A stretch of DNA of 53,479 nucleotides from an uncultured Clostridia bacterium (GCA_934155165.1 CAKPGS010000002.1:1-53479); one strand, 5' to 3'. Shown: positions 15,625 through 26,163, counted from the stretch's first letter. Notes: generated by a model not told the origin, from the letters alone. Translations and numbers: made by a program.

Positions 15625-16320
15625 TTATAATTTTATTAATTCAAAATTCGTGTAATCACACGATACCATTTTTAGGTTTATACCTTTTATTTTACCTTCT
15701 ATAACGTCTTTATGTGCATTTCCGTGTAAGTGTCCATAAAGACACGTTTCTACATTATATTCTTTCATTACTTTTATAAATTCTGATATTGTTTCTCCCT
15801 TTATTGGCGGATAGTGCATGCATACTATTATCTTTTTTTCCTGTAAATCAAAGTTGTTTTTTGCATATTCTAAAGATAATTTAAGTCTTTGTATTTCTCT
15901 ATTTAGTATTTTTTTATTTTCTTCATCATTATCAGTTATTGTCCATCCTCTTGTTCCGCATATTATATAATCTTCGTATTCATATGCATTGTTGTATATA
16001 AAATCTATTGTTTTGAAATTATTTTCTTTCAAATAATTTCTCATACTTGTTACAGTTGACCACCAATAATCGTGGTTTCCTTTTAACAATAATTTTTTCC
16101 CTGGTAATGTTTCTAAATAGTTAAAAGCTTTATATGTATCTTGCAAGTACATTGACCAACAAAAATCTCCTGGAAGCAATACAACATCATTTTCTTTTAC
16201 TGTTTTTTTCCAATTTTCTCTTATTTTTTCTTGATGATTTTTCCAATTTTCTCCAAAAATATCCATTGGTTTATCTTCATCAAAAGATAAGTGTAAGTCT
16301 GATATTGCATATAACGACAT
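15625..16320 (-). CDS. Metallophosphoesterase (calcineurin-like)
   Basis: The di-metal phosphoesterase motifs appear in order: DLH (residues 8-10), GDFCWS (about 51-56), GNHDYWW (about 81-87) and GHLHG near the C-terminus, with CMHYPP between. Length 231 fits the small YkuE/UPF-type bacterial phosphoesterases. ATG 16320 follows GAAAGGAGC. A longer reading from 16377 would overlap tsaD and lacks a site. It lies 20 bases after tsaD and is likely co-transcribed. Substrate unknown. Confidence 0.9.
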   Translation of the reverse strand: MSLYAISDLHLSFDEDKPMDIFGENWKNHQEKIRENWKKTVKENDVVLLPGDFCWSMYLQDTYKAFNYLETLPGKKLLLKGNHDYWWSTVTSMRNYLKENNFKTIDFIYNNAYEYEDYIICGTRGWTITDNDEENKKILNREIQRLKLSLEYAKNNFDLQEKKIIVCMHYPPIKGETISEFIKVMKEYNVETCLYGHLHGNAHKDVIEGKIKGINLKMVSCDYTNFELIKL

Positions 16321-16340
16321 TTTATTGCTCCTTTCTTTTT

Positions 16341-17330
16341 TTAGTTTATTTTTAAGTTTGGTACTGCATTTAAGCATAAATCTGAAGTTTTCCCTTTTAT
16401 AAAATTATAGTATCCTGCAGATGCTATCATTGCTGCATTGTCTGTACATAATTTTAGGTCTGGCATATATACTTTTATATTTTCTTTTTCTAAGCTTTTC
16501 ATTGCTTCTCTTATGTAGCTATTAGCTGAAACTCCTCCTGCTAATACTAGTTGTTTTACTTCGGTTTGTTTTATTGCTTTTTTTGTGTTTTGCATTAATA
16601 CTTCTGTAACTGCCGCTTCAAAACTTGCACATAAATTTTCTTTATTTATATTTGGTGTTTTATGATTTAAGTTTATTACCGCTGTTTTTATTCCGCTAAA
16701 ACTAAAGTCTAAATTTTCAAAGTGTGTTTTTGGAAGATTATAAGTTACCTCTCCACCTTTTGCCATTTTATCTATTTTAGGTCCTCCAGGGTAGCCTAAA
16801 CCTACTACTCTTGCAACTTTATCAAAAGCTTCACCTATGGCATCATCTCTTGTTTTTCCTAATACTTCAAATTCTGTATAATCTTTTACATGTATTATTT
16901 GAGTATTTCCTCCAGACATCATTAAGCATAAAAAAGGTGGCTTTAAATCTTTATGTGTTATATAATTTGCTGCTATATGTCCTTCTATATGATTAACTCC
17001 TAATAAAGGTTTATTTATTGCATAGCTTAAGGCTTTTGCGTATGATACTCCAACTAGTAACGCACCAACAAGCCCTGGTCCATATGTACATGTTACTACA
17101 TCTATATCTTTATATTCTATTTTAGCTTCTTTTAAAGCTGTTTTTGCAACTGTAGAAATAGCTTCCACATGATTTCTAGAAGCTATTTCTGGCACAACTC
17201 CACCAAATAATTCGTGTATTGGTATTTGTGTATTTATTACATTAGAAAGAACTTCCCTTCCATTTTTTACAATGGCAACTGAAGTTTCGTCACAACTTGA
17301 TTCTATTCCTAAAGTTATTATATCTTTCAT
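16341..17330 (-). CDS. tsaD: tRNA N6-adenosine threonylcarbamoyltransferase TsaD
   Basis: TsaD transfers the threonylcarbamoyl group to A37 of ANN-decoding tRNAs with TsaB/TsaE. Family hallmarks are [10 protein letters not shown] at the N-terminus, the iron-binding NHIEGH motif (residues 113-118), MSGGNTQII, and [14 protein letters not shown]. Length 329 is normal. It lies between the site-2 protease homologue and the metallophosphoesterase. TsaB/TsaE are not in the window. The product feeds the TcdA enzyme at 892-1644. Confidence 0.97.
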   Translation of the reverse strand: MKDIITLGIESSCDETSVAIVKNGREVLSNVINTQIPIHELFGGVVPEIASRNHVEAISTVAKTALKEAKIEYKDIDVVTCTYGPGLVGALLVGVSYAKALSYAINKPLLGVNHIEGHIAANYITHKDLKPPFLCLMMSGGNTQIIHVKDYTEFEVLGKTRDDAIGEAFDKVARVVGLGYPGGPKIDKMAKGGEVTYNLPKTHFENLDFSFSGIKTAVINLNHKTPNINKENLCASFEAAVTEVLMQNTKKAIKQTEVKQLVLAGGVSANSYIREAMKSLEKENIKVYMPDLKLCTDNAAMIASAGYYNFIKGKTSDLCLNAVPNLKIN

Positions 17331-17348
17331 TATATTACCTTCTTAATT

Positions 17349-18095
17349 TTATAATCCAAATATTGCTAATCCTAAATTTATTATCCATTTATATATAAAG
17401 GTTATTGCAGGGGAAATTATATATCCTGCAAGGCCTGTAATCCAAAGTATTACAAATACTATATAGAATATTTGCTCTCTTTCTACAAAAAAGCTTTTGG
17501 CTTTTGCTGGTAAAAATGGCATTATAACTTTTGAACCATCTAGTGGTGGTAATGGTATTAGGTTAAACACTCCTAATCCTATATTTATACTTACAATACT
17601 CATAAGTAATAATTGTATTGCTCCTCCTGTATTTCCTATTAATACGTTTGGTGCAAATTTTACTATTGCACAATATATTAATGTAAAAACTATAGCTAAA
17701 AACAAATTCATTAATGGACCAGCTATTGAAACAATTGCATCTGCTTTTTCCATAGAAATGTTTCTATTAAAATTACGAGGATTTATTTCAACTGGTTTTC
17801 CCCATCCAAATCCTGCAAAAAGTAATAATAGAGAACCTACAGGATCTAAATGATGTAGTGGATTTAAACTAAGTCTTCCTTGATTTCTTGGTGTATCATC
17901 TCCTAATTTATCCGCTGCAAATGCGTGTGCAAATTCATGAAATGTTATTGCAATAAGCACTGCTGGAATACTTATAATTAATCCTAACAATTTATTTGGA
18001 TCTGATAAATATCCTATCACAGTTGATAATATTAAACATCCTAAAATTATATAAATTACTCTTTTATCAAAATACAAATTGTTTCCGCCTTTCAT
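17349..18095 (-). CDS. Site-2 protease family (M50) zinc metallopeptidase
   Basis: It is a polytopic membrane protein of 248 residues with the zinc motif HEFAH (residues 53-57) in the second or third helix and the distal LIPLPPLDGSKV motif carrying the third ligand. NPLHHLDPVG sits between. This matches the YwhC/rhomboid-like subgroup of M50 peptidases, distinct from SpoIVFB. The ATG at 18095 has no clear ribosome-binding site. An in-frame TTG at 18077 follows AAGGCGG at about seven bases and could be the real start. It begins five bases after the surface-protein stop. Confidence 0.88.
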   Translation of the reverse strand: MKGGNNLYFDKRVIYIILGCLILSTVIGYLSDPNKLLGLIISIPAVLIAITFHEFAHAFAADKLGDDTPRNQGRLSLNPLHHLDPVGSLLLLFAGFGWGKPVEINPRNFNRNISMEKADAIVSIAGPLMNLFLAIVFTLIYCAIVKFAPNVLIGNTGGAIQLLLMSIVSINIGLGVFNLIPLPPLDGSKVIMPFLPAKAKSFFVEREQIFYIVFVILWITGLAGYIISPAITFIYKWIINLGLAIFGL

Positions 18096-18099
18096 ATTT

Positions 18100-21000
18100 T
18101 TATTTATTTTTATATGGTGGATTTATTTTCGAATGACCATAACAACCTGAAGCTAGCCATACTTCTCCTGTTCTTGGATCTATGCTTATGCAAGATACTT
18201 CATATCCACCTTTATTATTTGCCCATTCCTCAAAGTTTGGGTTATTGGCTGTTGTTAGCACTCTCCAATTTTCTCCTCCATCTACACTTCTAACTAAACC
18301 TGCAGATGTTGAGAAATAGTCTCCAGCTTCACCTACATACACTACTGAAGTAGACTTTGGATCAACATCTATTGTTCTTATTCGTGTAAATCCTCTTTCG
18401 CCATCCCTTGGAACTTCTATTCTTTTACATTCACCTGTATTTATATTATACTTATATACTCTTTCTATTCCGCCCCAATCGTATGTTTCTCTAACAACCG
18501 CATATATATAGTTATTTACATGGTCATATGCTAAATCGTATATTTTTTCTGATAATGAATTATTACTAAATTTATTTTTGGTAATTATCTCCCAAGTATC
18601 ACCATTATCGTAAGATACAACTATTTGACCTTCTTTATTTGTTCCATATAATTCTTTTTTTCCTGTATAATTATATGCATATATTCCAACACAACCATTC
18701 ATTTCTTTCCATGTGTAGCCTTTATCTTTAGAATAATATTCTTGTGCAAATAATATATTTGGATCTGTTAGAGATTGTAATGATGAATAATATGTAGAAG
18801 ATTCTTCATACTTTGCTTTTAGTCCTGTATCTGTCCATGTTTTTCCTCCATCGTGTGAATATGTTAAAGTTCCTCCACCCCAAGATTCATTTGCAAAGCC
18901 ATAAATTGTATTTTCATCTGCAGCAAATCCTCCATAAAAATTACCTTTATTCATCACTAAGCCTGTCCATGTTTTACCTCCATCTTTTGATATTACACCT
19001 GTATAATCTTGTGCAGATAATAATATTAAATCTGGATTATAATAGTTAAAATTAAACTTTCCACCTTGCATCATATTGGATATTCCACTAGCTTGTACAA
19101 AATTTTTGCCACCATCACTACTTCTAAATACATTATCTCCACCTAAAGTAATTACGTTTAAATCATCACTTGGATCAATTATAAATGCTTTTTCTCTTGA
19201 AGCAAAATTTACATTGTGATAAAAAGTTGTTTCTAAGTTTGCTTTAGAGATTTGCCAAGTTTTTCCTCCATCAAAACTAACATTTATTAATGTTGTAAAA
19301 TAATTGTCTACACTTCCTCTAAATTCATACACCATATGATTAGGATTTTTCTTTGATACAGTCAATAATTGTGGCCATCTTGTATCGTAATTTTCATTTG
19401 TTATTTTTGTAATTGTATCATCATCTTTTATTGTATAAATACCATCCCAAGTTTGAACATAAATTACATTTCCTACAACGTCTAACCCTGTTACACCTTT
19501 TGTAGAAGCTTCGTTAGATATTGTTGGATCATTTTTAAATTCTGTATACTCTTTTTCAATTTTATTTGTTTGTGTATTTATTAAAAATAGTCCATATTGG
19601 TTTCCTAAGTATAATTTTCCATTATCTGTAAACCTTGTTATTCCATCTGCTACTATTGGATCATTTATTATTAAGGAAAATGTTTCTCCACCATCTTCTG
19701 ATTTATATAGACCAACTTCGTTTTCTTTCAAACTTGTTAAAAGCCTATAATCTGAAGGTTTTGTTCTTATTTGTGTATCTCTTTTATATGGTGTAGAAAA
19801 ATATAAGTCTGTTGAATAATTTTTATTAGAATCATAACTTGTTGGGTCAAACTCTAATCCATCCCATAAATATCTATATCCTCTAATACCAATTTTTAAA
19901 GTTTTATTCCATGTTTCTGCTTTATCGTAACTTATATGTATTCCACCAACATTCGAATATTGGCTTAGACCTAAAGTTGCAACATGATTTGTATTATGTG
20001 GGTCTATTGCAAACATTCCTGCACCTGGTGATGTTAAACCTGAATTTGCTCTTGTCCATGTTTTTCCATGATCTGTAGATTTAAATAATCCTGCCACATC
20101 TATTCCATATAACATTAAACTTCCATCGCTTGAGCTTTCAAGTGAAACTGGCCATTGGCTTCCAGCACCAGTTATTCCATATTGTTTCATTTTTTCGTTT
20201 GCCATTAATATTGGTTCATATGTAACTTTGCTATCTTCTGGTGTTATTTGTTCAAAATTATATTTATTATTTGTATTATCTCCAATTTGATTATTATTTA
20301 TTTTTTTTACCAAGTAATGTAAATCTACTAAGTTAATTTTATTATCTTCATATATATCTGAATTTGTTTTTTGTTCATCTGCGAAATTTTCTAAACCAAT
20401 TAAATATTTTTCTAATAATTGTATATCTTCGTTATTAATTTTTCCATCGAAATTAATATCACCTTTTTGAGTATTTGAACTAGTTTGAGTCGCATTAACA
20501 TATATATTGTTTGTAAGAGAAAATACAATTAATAAAACTATAAATTTCTTATTTATTTTTTTATATCTCACAAATATACAAATTGTATATAGTAAGGCAA
20601 TTGCAATAATAAAAATAGATATACTTTTCTTGTCTCCCGCCTGTGGTAATTTTTTGTTTGCAAGATTATCGTTTTGTTGTTCATCTTCACTTTCATTATT
20701 ATTTACATCGTTGATTTTATTTTTGTCTGAATCAGAATTTTTTATATTAATATCTATTCCTTTTTCACTTAAAGTTTCTATTTCTTCATTATTTGTTTCA
20801 TTAACAGTTTTTAGGTTTTTAACATATATTTTTGTACTTGAATTTTTAGCATTATTTTTACATTTTAATTTCACTTTTAAAATTTCTTCATTACCTATAC
20901 TGCAATTTTTTGTAATTATAAATTTATTGTTACTTGAATTATATTGTAAATTTTCCCATGAATTCAAACTAGAAAAATTATTACTGGTTATTTCTTCAAA

Positions 21001-21204
21001 AATATCTTTATCGTACTGAATTTCTCCGCTATATGTATACAATTCATTATCTGTATTTAATAATTTTATCGAAATTTCTATTTCATCTTCATTTTGTAAT
21101 GCTGTTTTATTAGTCAAAATCTCAACCTTTTGATTATCCGCATAAGATACTAAATTTAAACACATAATTGCAATAACATTTATTAAAAAAATTACTTTTT
21201 TCAT
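18100..21204 (-). CDS. Large surface protein: cohesin-like domain, internal LPxTG-like anchor, dockerin, Asp-box propeller
   Basis: Architecture in order: signal peptide (1-22); cohesin-like beta domain (about 25-140); acidic linker; LPQAG at 186-190, a hydrophobic segment (195-212) and a basic cluster, which together form a classical cell-wall sorting signal; a second hydrophobic segment (about 221-238) resembling a signal peptide; a two-copy dockerin (GDINFDGKINNEDI and NSDIYEDNKINLVDL, about 248-302); then about 700 residues with roughly ten Asp-box motifs (SxDxGxTW) of a GH74/sialidase/sortilin-like propeller. In effect a cell-wall anchor protein is fused in frame to a secreted dockerin enzyme-like protein. 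Catalytic residues were not identified. Start 21204 has only a weak ribosome-binding site. It could have arisen by gene fusion. No frameshift is visible. Confidence 0.82.
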   Translation of the reverse strand: MKKVIFLINVIAIMCLNLVSYADNQKVEILTNKTALQNEDEIEISIKLLNTDNELYTYSGEIQYDKDIFEEITSNNFSSLNSWENLQYNSSNNKFIITKNCSIGNEEILKVKLKCKNNAKNSSTKIYVKNLKTVNETNNEEIETLSEKGIDINIKNSDSDKNKINDVNNNESEDEQQNDNLANKKLPQAGDKKSISIFIIAIALLYTICIFVRYKKINKKFIVLLIVFSLTNNIYVNATQTSSNTQKGDINFDGKINNEDIQLLEKYLIGLENFADEQKTNSDIYEDNKINLVDLHYLVKKINNNQIGDNTNNKYNFEQITPEDSKVTYEPILMANEKMKQYGITGAGSQWPVSLESSSDGSLMLYGIDVAGLFKSTDHGKTWTRANSGLTSPGAGMFAIDPHNTNHVATLGLSQYSNVGGIHISYDKAETWNKTLKIGIRGYRYLWDGLEFDPTSYDSNKNYSTDLYFSTPYKRDTQIRTKPSDYRLLTSLKENEVGLYKSEDGGETFSLIINDPIVADGITRFTDNGKLYLGNQYGLFLINTQTNKIEKEYTEFKNDPTISNEASTKGVTGLDVVGNVIYVQTWDGIYTIKDDDTITKITNENYDTRWPQLLTVSKKNPNHMVYEFRGSVDNYFTTLINVSFDGGKTWQISKANLETTFYHNVNFASREKAFIIDPSDDLNVITLGGDNVFRSSDGGKNFVQASGISNMMQGGKFNFNYYNPDLILLSAQDYTGVISKDGGKTWTGLVMNKGNFYGGFAADENTIYGFANESWGGGTLTYSHDGGKTWTDTGLKAKYEESSTYYSSLQSLTDPNILFAQEYYSKDKGYTWKEMNGCVGIYAYNYTGKKELYGTNKEGQIVVSYDNGDTWEIITKNKFSNNSLSEKIYDLAYDHVNNYIYAVVRETYDWGGIERVYKYNINTGECKRIEVPRDGERGFTRIRTIDVDPKSTSVVYVGEAGDYFSTSAGLVRSVDGGENWRVLTTANNPNFEEWANNKGGYEVSCISIDPRTGEVWLASGCYGHSKINPPYKNK

Positions 21205-21338
21205 GCATTCACCGCTTTTTTTATTATTTCTAACTCATAATACCATATTTTGCTTTAAAATACAATTAGATTTAATATTAATTTATAGTTTTATTTATTT
21301 TTACTCAATATTAAGATAAAAAAATCGATTTCACATAC

Positions 21339-21374
21339 CGGGTCGCCGGAACGCCGACCCCTACAGCATTTGAC
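21339..21374. repeat. Interspersed GC palindrome with CCCTACAGCATTTGAC flank
   Basis: GGGTCG...CGACCC stem (21340-21360) followed by CCTACAGCATTTGAC. The flank matches copies at 46294, 49261, 50041 and 52286-52450. It is intergenic, between the surface-protein gene and lysS. Confidence 0.72.
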
Positions 21375-21417
21375 AGTAATATTTATATCAAAAATAAAGA
21401 TTTCCTATAACATAAAA

Positions 21418-21442
21418 ATTTATGGCGGTCAAAGACCGCCAT
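21418..21442 (-). terminator. lysS terminator-like hairpin
   Basis: ATGGCGGTC-AAA-GACCGCCAT is a perfect nine-bp stem 28 bases after the lysS stop. The minus strand continues AAATTTTTATG, a moderate T tract. The arms resemble the interspersed palindromes. Confidence 0.62.
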
Positions 21443-21469
21443 TACATGTAGTTATATATTAACATTATT

Positions 21470-22963
21470 TTAATTTAATGGTTTCATTGTTGGGAATAAT
21501 AATACATCTCTTATTGATGCAGAATTTGTTAATAACATTATTAATCTATCTATTCCGATTCCAAGTCCACCTGTTGGAGGCATTCCATATTCAAGTGCAG
21601 TTATAAAGTCTTCATCCATCATGTTTGCTTCTTCGTCTCCTGCATCTCTTGCCTCTGCTTGTTTTTTAAATCTTTCATATTGGTCTATTGGATCATTTAA
21701 TTCTGAATATGCATTTCCATATTCTCTACCACCAATAAATACTTCAAATCTTTCTGTTAATCTCTTATCACTTGGTTTTCTCTTTGTTAATGGTGATACT
21801 TCTACTGGATAATCATATATAAATGTTGGTTGAGTTAGCGTTTCTTCTACAAATTCTTCAAAGAATGTATTTATTATATCTCCTCTTGTTTTCTTAATAG
21901 GATCTATTTCTACTTTCTTTTCTTCTGCTATTTTAACTGCTTGTTCGTCTGTTTCTATTGCATTAAAATCTATTCCTGTAACTTCTTTTATTGCATCTAT
22001 CATTGTAATTCTTTTCCATGGTGATTCTAAGTCTATATCTACTCCTTGATAGTTTATTTTAGCTGTTCCTAATACGTTTTGAGCTACTGTTCTAAACATA
22101 TCTTCTGTTATATCCATCATGTCATTGTAATCTTCATAGGCTGAATATAATTCTATGTTTGTAAATTCTGGGTTGTGTTTTATATCCATTCCCTCATTTC
22201 TAAACATTCTTCCCATTTCGTATACTTTGTCAAATCCACCTACTATTAATCTTTTTAGATATAGTTCGTTTGCAATTCTTAAATACATATCTATATCTAA
22301 TGTATTGTGATGTGTTATAAATGGTCTTGCTGCTGCTCCACCTGCTATTGTATTTAATATTGGTGTATCTACTTCTAGGTATCCTTTACTATCTAAGTAT
22401 GCTTTTACTTCTTTGATTATTTTACTTCTTAATATAAATGTTTCTTTTACTTCTGGATTTACTATTAAGTCAACATATCTTTGTCTATATCTTAAGTCAA
22501 CATCTTTTAATCCATGGAATTTTTCTGGTAATGGTCTTAAAGATTTTGAAAGTAGTGTTACTTCTTTTGCATGAACAGAAATTTCTTCTGTTCTTGTTTT
22601 AAATACAAAACCTGTTATTCCAATTATATCTCCTATATCATATGTTTTAAATAGTTTATAACTTTCTTCTCCTAAATCGTTTATACTTACATAACTTTGT
22701 ATTTTTTCATCGCAATCTTGAATTGTACAGAAAGATGCTTTTCCCATTATTCTTTTTGCTATAATTCTACCTGCAACAGTTACATCTTTTTGTTCAAATT
22801 TTTCATAATTAGCTTTTACTTCTCCTGCTGTGTTTGTTCTATTAAATTTTGTAACTTCAAATGGGTCTTTTCCAGCCTCTTGTAATTCCTTTAATTTATC
22901 TCTTCTTATTTGCATTAAATGATTCATATCTAATTCTTGTTCTTGATTATTATTTTCTTGCAT
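21470..22963 (-). CDS. lysS: Lysyl-tRNA synthetase (class II)
   Basis: It attaches lysine to tRNA-Lys. An N-terminal OB-fold anticodon-binding domain (about residues 60-150) precedes the class II catalytic core with motif 2 ([17 protein letters not shown]) and motif 3 ([14 protein letters not shown]). [13 protein letters not shown] region appears as [13 protein letters not shown]. Length 497 is normal. I saw no T-box leader upstream. The 3' hairpin at 21422-21442 probably terminates it. Confidence 0.97.
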   Translation of the reverse strand: MQENNNQEQELDMNHLMQIRRDKLKELQEAGKDPFEVTKFNRTNTAGEVKANYEKFEQKDVTVAGRIIAKRIMGKASFCTIQDCDEKIQSYVSINDLGEESYKLFKTYDIGDIIGITGFVFKTRTEEISVHAKEVTLLSKSLRPLPEKFHGLKDVDLRYRQRYVDLIVNPEVKETFILRSKIIKEVKAYLDSKGYLEVDTPILNTIAGGAAARPFITHHNTLDIDMYLRIANELYLKRLIVGGFDKVYEMGRMFRNEGMDIKHNPEFTNIELYSAYEDYNDMMDITEDMFRTVAQNVLGTAKINYQGVDIDLESPWKRITMIDAIKEVTGIDFNAIETDEQAVKIAEEKKVEIDPIKKTRGDIINTFFEEFVEETLTQPTFIYDYPVEVSPLTKRKPSDKRLTERFEVFIGGREYGNAYSELNDPIDQYERFKKQAEARDAGDEEANMMDEDFITALEYGMPPTGGLGIGIDRLIMLLTNSASIRDVLLFPTMKPLN

Positions 22964-23044
22964 TTTAACGTCTCCTTACTTTATAAAATTTCCATCCTAT
23001 TATACCCTAAAAAGGTATTATTGTAAACAAAAATATGCAAAAAA

Positions 23045-23076
23045 CAAAAAGTTCTGGCTATTAAACCAGAACTTTT
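23045..23076 (-). terminator. Terminator of the 23094 gene
   Basis: AAAAGTTCTGG and CCAGAACTTTT make a perfect 11-bp stem with an eight-base loop. The minus strand continues TTGTTTTTTG. It lies 17 bases after the stop. Confidence 0.8.
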
Positions 23077-23093
23077 CCCCCGCTGTTTTTTAT

Positions 23094-23483
23094 TTAAGAA
23101 AGATAATTTTCAATAATCTTTCTTATAGTTATAAACTTAAGTTCATTTCCTTCATCCTTTGTCAATTTCTTCATATCTAATATATCAGAAATTCTCATAG
23201 GCAAATCATAGTGGTGCTCCAAGCGCATGGAGTTATCATCATCCCAACGATAATAAAGTTTAACCACAAATGCAGCCATAGCTCTTAATTCCATATCAAC
23301 CTGTGGGCTTCTTTTTTCCACTCTTACTCCTTTTTCATTTTCATAAAAAAGAAGCACATGTTTAGAGCCCTCTAACTTTATGCCCTCATACCATGCTTTA
23401 GCTTCATTAAGAATAAATCTAGGCTCCACATAAACCTTTTTTTCAACAAGATTATATAATCCTGTTATTTTCACTTTAACCAT
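23094..23483 (-). CDS. Hypothetical protein, 129 aa
   Basis: Family not recognised. It is a soluble alpha/beta protein with a beta-rich first half (VKVKITGLYNLVEKKVYVEP) and a charged second half. Trp36 and a WDDD segment are notable. The start has AAGGAGG upstream. It is a monocistronic unit with its own terminator. Codon choice uses more C/G than neighbouring genes, as does the adjacent SleB-like gene, perhaps reflecting different ancestry or higher expression. Confidence 0.7.
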   Translation of the reverse strand: MVKVKITGLYNLVEKKVYVEPRFILNEAKAWYEGIKLEGSKHVLLFYENEKGVRVEKRSPQVDMELRAMAAFVVKLYYRWDDDNSMRLEHHYDLPMRISDILDMKKLTKDEGNELKFITIRKIIENYLS

Positions 23484-23610
23484 ATTGCTACCTCCTTGTT
23501 GCTATTGTGCGGGGTTTTTAATGTGTTACTTTGTTATTATATAACTTTTTATGTAAATTTACAAGTATTTTCTTATTTTTTATTAAAATTTTGTTACAGT
23601 TTAGAAAAAA

Positions 23611-23638
23611 ATGTAGTGGGCGCCGCCTACCCTTACAT
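23611..23638. repeat. Degenerate interspersed palindrome
   Basis: ATGTA...TACAT arms enclose GTGGGCGCCGCCTACCC. The following CAAGAATTTCCTATAATA resembles the segment that follows the copy at 21339 (AAAGATTTCCTATAACATA), suggesting that both are remnants of one longer element. Confidence 0.55.
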
Positions 23639-23663
23639 ACAAAACAAGAATTTCCTATAATAC

Positions 23664-23694
23664 AAAAAAGCAGGGAAAAAATTTCTTTCCCTGC
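23664..23694 (-). terminator. Terminator of the SleB-like gene
   Basis: GCAGGGAAA and TTTCCCTGC form a nine-bp stem with a seven-base loop. The minus strand then runs TTTTTTG. It lies seven bases after the stop codon. Confidence 0.85.
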
Positions 23695-23701
23695 CACTTA
23701 G

Positions 23702-24385
23702 CTACTTATAGCAAAAGTATTCTGTTCCAATTTTCATATAGAGACCTGACCCTTGCAAAAATTGTGCTTGAAAAACTACATTATCTGGCACATCAATAAT
23801 AGTATTGCCTGATAACACAGCTTTTGCATTTTTCCAAACCTTTTTTGATGGTTCTTTATAATAGCCACTATTTTTTTTATCAGTACAAGCGTACTGATGG
23901 TTTTGGAATATAACACCTCTTATTGTATTAGGATAATCTTTATCTTTTATCCTATTTAAAACAACCCGACCAACAGCTTGCTGACATGCATCATTTTGAT
24001 CACTTGCTTCTCCATTAATAAGATGTGCCATAAGATTTAAAGCAATTTTTCGTTTACGTGCTTTTTTTCTTGCAATTTTTTCAAGTTCAACTGCTCTATC
24101 TCCTTTTGCCGTTTCTTTACCAGTTATCATTCTACTCATGGTTGATTGATGTTCTGATAAAGCACTCTCCTGACTTTCCGTTTTTGTTTGATCTGCATCC
24201 TGTTGTACTATTTCGTATGAATCTTCTGCACTAATTACATCATCAGGCAGTTTAGATTCTACCGAACTAATACACGCAGCTGTCGTTACTATAGCCATTG
24301 ATAGGAAACCTGCTATAAAAATTGAGATAACCTTAACTACAATAAACAATGCCTGCTTTGCCGATCGCACTTTTTCTTCAGTCAT
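23702..24385 (-). CDS. SleB/CwlJ-type cell-wall hydrolase with N-terminal membrane anchor
   Basis: A single hydrophobic helix (about residues 16-38) follows a basic start, then a hydrophilic, Ser/Glu/Asp-rich linker (about 40-105), then a hydrolase_2 domain with NGEASDQNDACQQAVG, VVLNRI and QFLQGSGLYMKIG motifs. The Glu in GEAS is the expected catalytic residue. SleB enzymes are lytic transglycosylases that degrade spore cortex. The missing N-terminal peptidoglycan-binding repeat and the membrane anchor make a vegetative or forespore wall role equally possible. ATG 24385 follows AGGAGGTTTT. Upstream in-frame starts precede that site. Confidence 0.88.
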   Translation of the reverse strand: MTEEKVRSAKQALFIVVKVISIFIAGFLSMAIVTTAACISSVESKLPDDVISAEDSYEIVQQDADQTKTESQESALSEHQSTMSRMITGKETAKGDRAVELEKIARKKARKRKIALNLMAHLINGEASDQNDACQQAVGRVVLNRIKDKDYPNTIRGVIFQNHQYACTDKKNSGYYKEPSKKVWKNAKAVLSGNTIIDVPDNVVFQAQFLQGSGLYMKIGTEYFCYK

Positions 24386-24524
24386 AAAACCTCCTAACGT
24401 GAGCACTTTTTAATTTACAAAAAGTGCCAATTAATTTGCTACAATCTTTATTATATCACTTTTTCTTGCAAAAATCTACAATTACGTAAATTTTATTAAA
24501 ATTTTATTAGTTTCTTTCGACATT

Positions 24525-26150
24525 TTATGCTATTTTTTTATTTTCTCCTCTTAAAATTTTTGCATGTTCAATTGTTTCTTTTGTTACTTTTCCGCTTGCA
24601 ATTCTTGCAACTTCTTTTAAAGTTTGTTCTTCATTTAATAATTCTACTTTTGTTTTCGTTTTATTTTCTTCTACTTCCTTATGAATGTAATAATTATAAT
24701 CTCCTTTTGCAGCAATATTTGCTAAATGTGTTACAATTAAAACCTGGTGTTTATTTGATATTATTTTTAATTTTTCTCCTACTTTATCTGCTGCTAATCC
24801 ACTTATTCCTGTATCTATTTCATCAAATACTAATGTTTCTGTTTTATCTACATCCGCTAATACTGTTTTTATTGCAAGCATTATTCTAGAATTTTCTCCT
24901 CCTGATGCTACTTTTGCTAAACTTTTCATATCTTCACCAATGTTTGTTCTTATATTGAATTCCACACTATTTAAGCCATTTTTATTAAATTCATTTTCTG
25001 TATATTTAACTTCAACTTTGAACTCGGAATTTGCCATTTCTAAATCTTTTAATTCTTTGTTTATTCCATTTGATAACTTTATTGCGTTTTTACTTCTTAT
25101 TATATTTAGTTTTTGGGCAATTTCTTTCATTTTCATTTCTAATTCTTGTTTTTGTGTATTTAGTTTATTTATATAATCTTCTAAACCTTCTATTTGTTGA
25201 ATTTCTTTTTCTAATTCATTTTTATATGCTAAAATTTCTTGGATATTATTTCCATATTTTCTTTTTAATGTATATATTAAATCTAATCTTTCTGCTATTT
25301 CTATTTTTTTGTTCTCATCAAAATATACATCATTATTACTATCTTGTAAGTCTCTATTTATTTCTTGTAAATCGTAGTATACACTTTTTAGTGCTTTTGA
25401 TATATTTTCATATTCTTTACTATATTCTTCTATTTTTTCCATATTTCTAACAGCTGTGCTTATTGATTCTATTGCTGAATTTTCTATTAATTCGTTTGCT
25501 TTATATAAATTGTTATATATTTTTTCTGAATTGTTTATAAGTCTATTTTCGTTTTCTAATTCTTCTTCTTCTCCTAATTTTAGGTTTGCTTCTTCTATTT
25601 CATTTACTTGATATCTTAATAAATCTAATTTTCTCTGTTTTTCTTTTTCATCTCCATAGTTAGAATTTAATTCATTTTTTACATATAAATATTTTTCATA
25701 TAAACTTCTATAGTTATTTTTTAGTTCATGTATTTCTTCATCTGCAAAACTATCTAAATATTCTATTTGATTGTTTGTATCTAATAAATTCAAATTATCA
25801 TTTTGGCCATGGATATCTATTTTTTTACTCATAAATTCTTTAAGTTCTGCTACTGTAACTAATCTTCCATTTATTTTACATATATTTCTTCCTTTTAAAT
25901 TTATTTCTCTTGAAACTATAATATTTTCTTCAGAGTTTTCATTAAAGATTTGTGCTTCTACAAAAGAATATTCTTCTCCCTTTCTTATCATTTCTTTTGA
26001 GAATCTACCGCCCGAAATTATATTTAAAGAGTCTATTATTAATGTTTTACCTGCTCCTGTTTCTCCTGTTAAAACATTAAATCCACTATTTAAATTTATT
26101 GTTAATTCATCTATAATTCCTATATTTTTTATATGTAAAATATTTATCAT
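24525..26150 (-). CDS. recN: DNA repair protein RecN
   Basis: This SMC-like ATPase is an early responder to double-strand breaks. The Walker A motif GETGAGKT is at residues 29-36, followed by a long coiled coil split by a central region (about 150-370). The C-terminal signature KVASGGENSRIMLAIK and Walker B ETLVFDEIDTGISG complete the head. Length 541 is normal. It starts 13 bases after the tlyA stop, so the two are co-transcribed, an arrangement common in Firmicutes. Confidence 0.96.
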   Translation of the reverse strand: MINILHIKNIGIIDELTINLNSGFNVLTGETGAGKTLIIDSLNIISGGRFSKEMIRKGEEYSFVEAQIFNENSEENIIVSREINLKGRNICKINGRLVTVAELKEFMSKKIDIHGQNDNLNLLDTNNQIEYLDSFADEEIHELKNNYRSLYEKYLYVKNELNSNYGDEKEKQRKLDLLRYQVNEIEEANLKLGEEEELENENRLINNSEKIYNNLYKANELIENSAIESISTAVRNMEKIEEYSKEYENISKALKSVYYDLQEINRDLQDSNNDVYFDENKKIEIAERLDLIYTLKRKYGNNIQEILAYKNELEKEIQQIEGLEDYINKLNTQKQELEMKMKEIAQKLNIIRSKNAIKLSNGINKELKDLEMANSEFKVEVKYTENEFNKNGLNSVEFNIRTNIGEDMKSLAKVASGGENSRIMLAIKTVLADVDKTETLVFDEIDTGISGLAADKVGEKLKIISNKHQVLIVTHLANIAAKGDYNYYIHKEVEENKTKTKVELLNEEQTLKEVARIASGKVTKETIEHAKILRGENKKIA

Positions 26151-26163
26151 TTCTGTGAGCCCC

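Noticed and set aside
22964..23093. T-box or riboswitch leader in front of lysS
   Set aside because: Only a terminator belonging to the 23094 gene was found. No T-box motif or long structured leader was seen.
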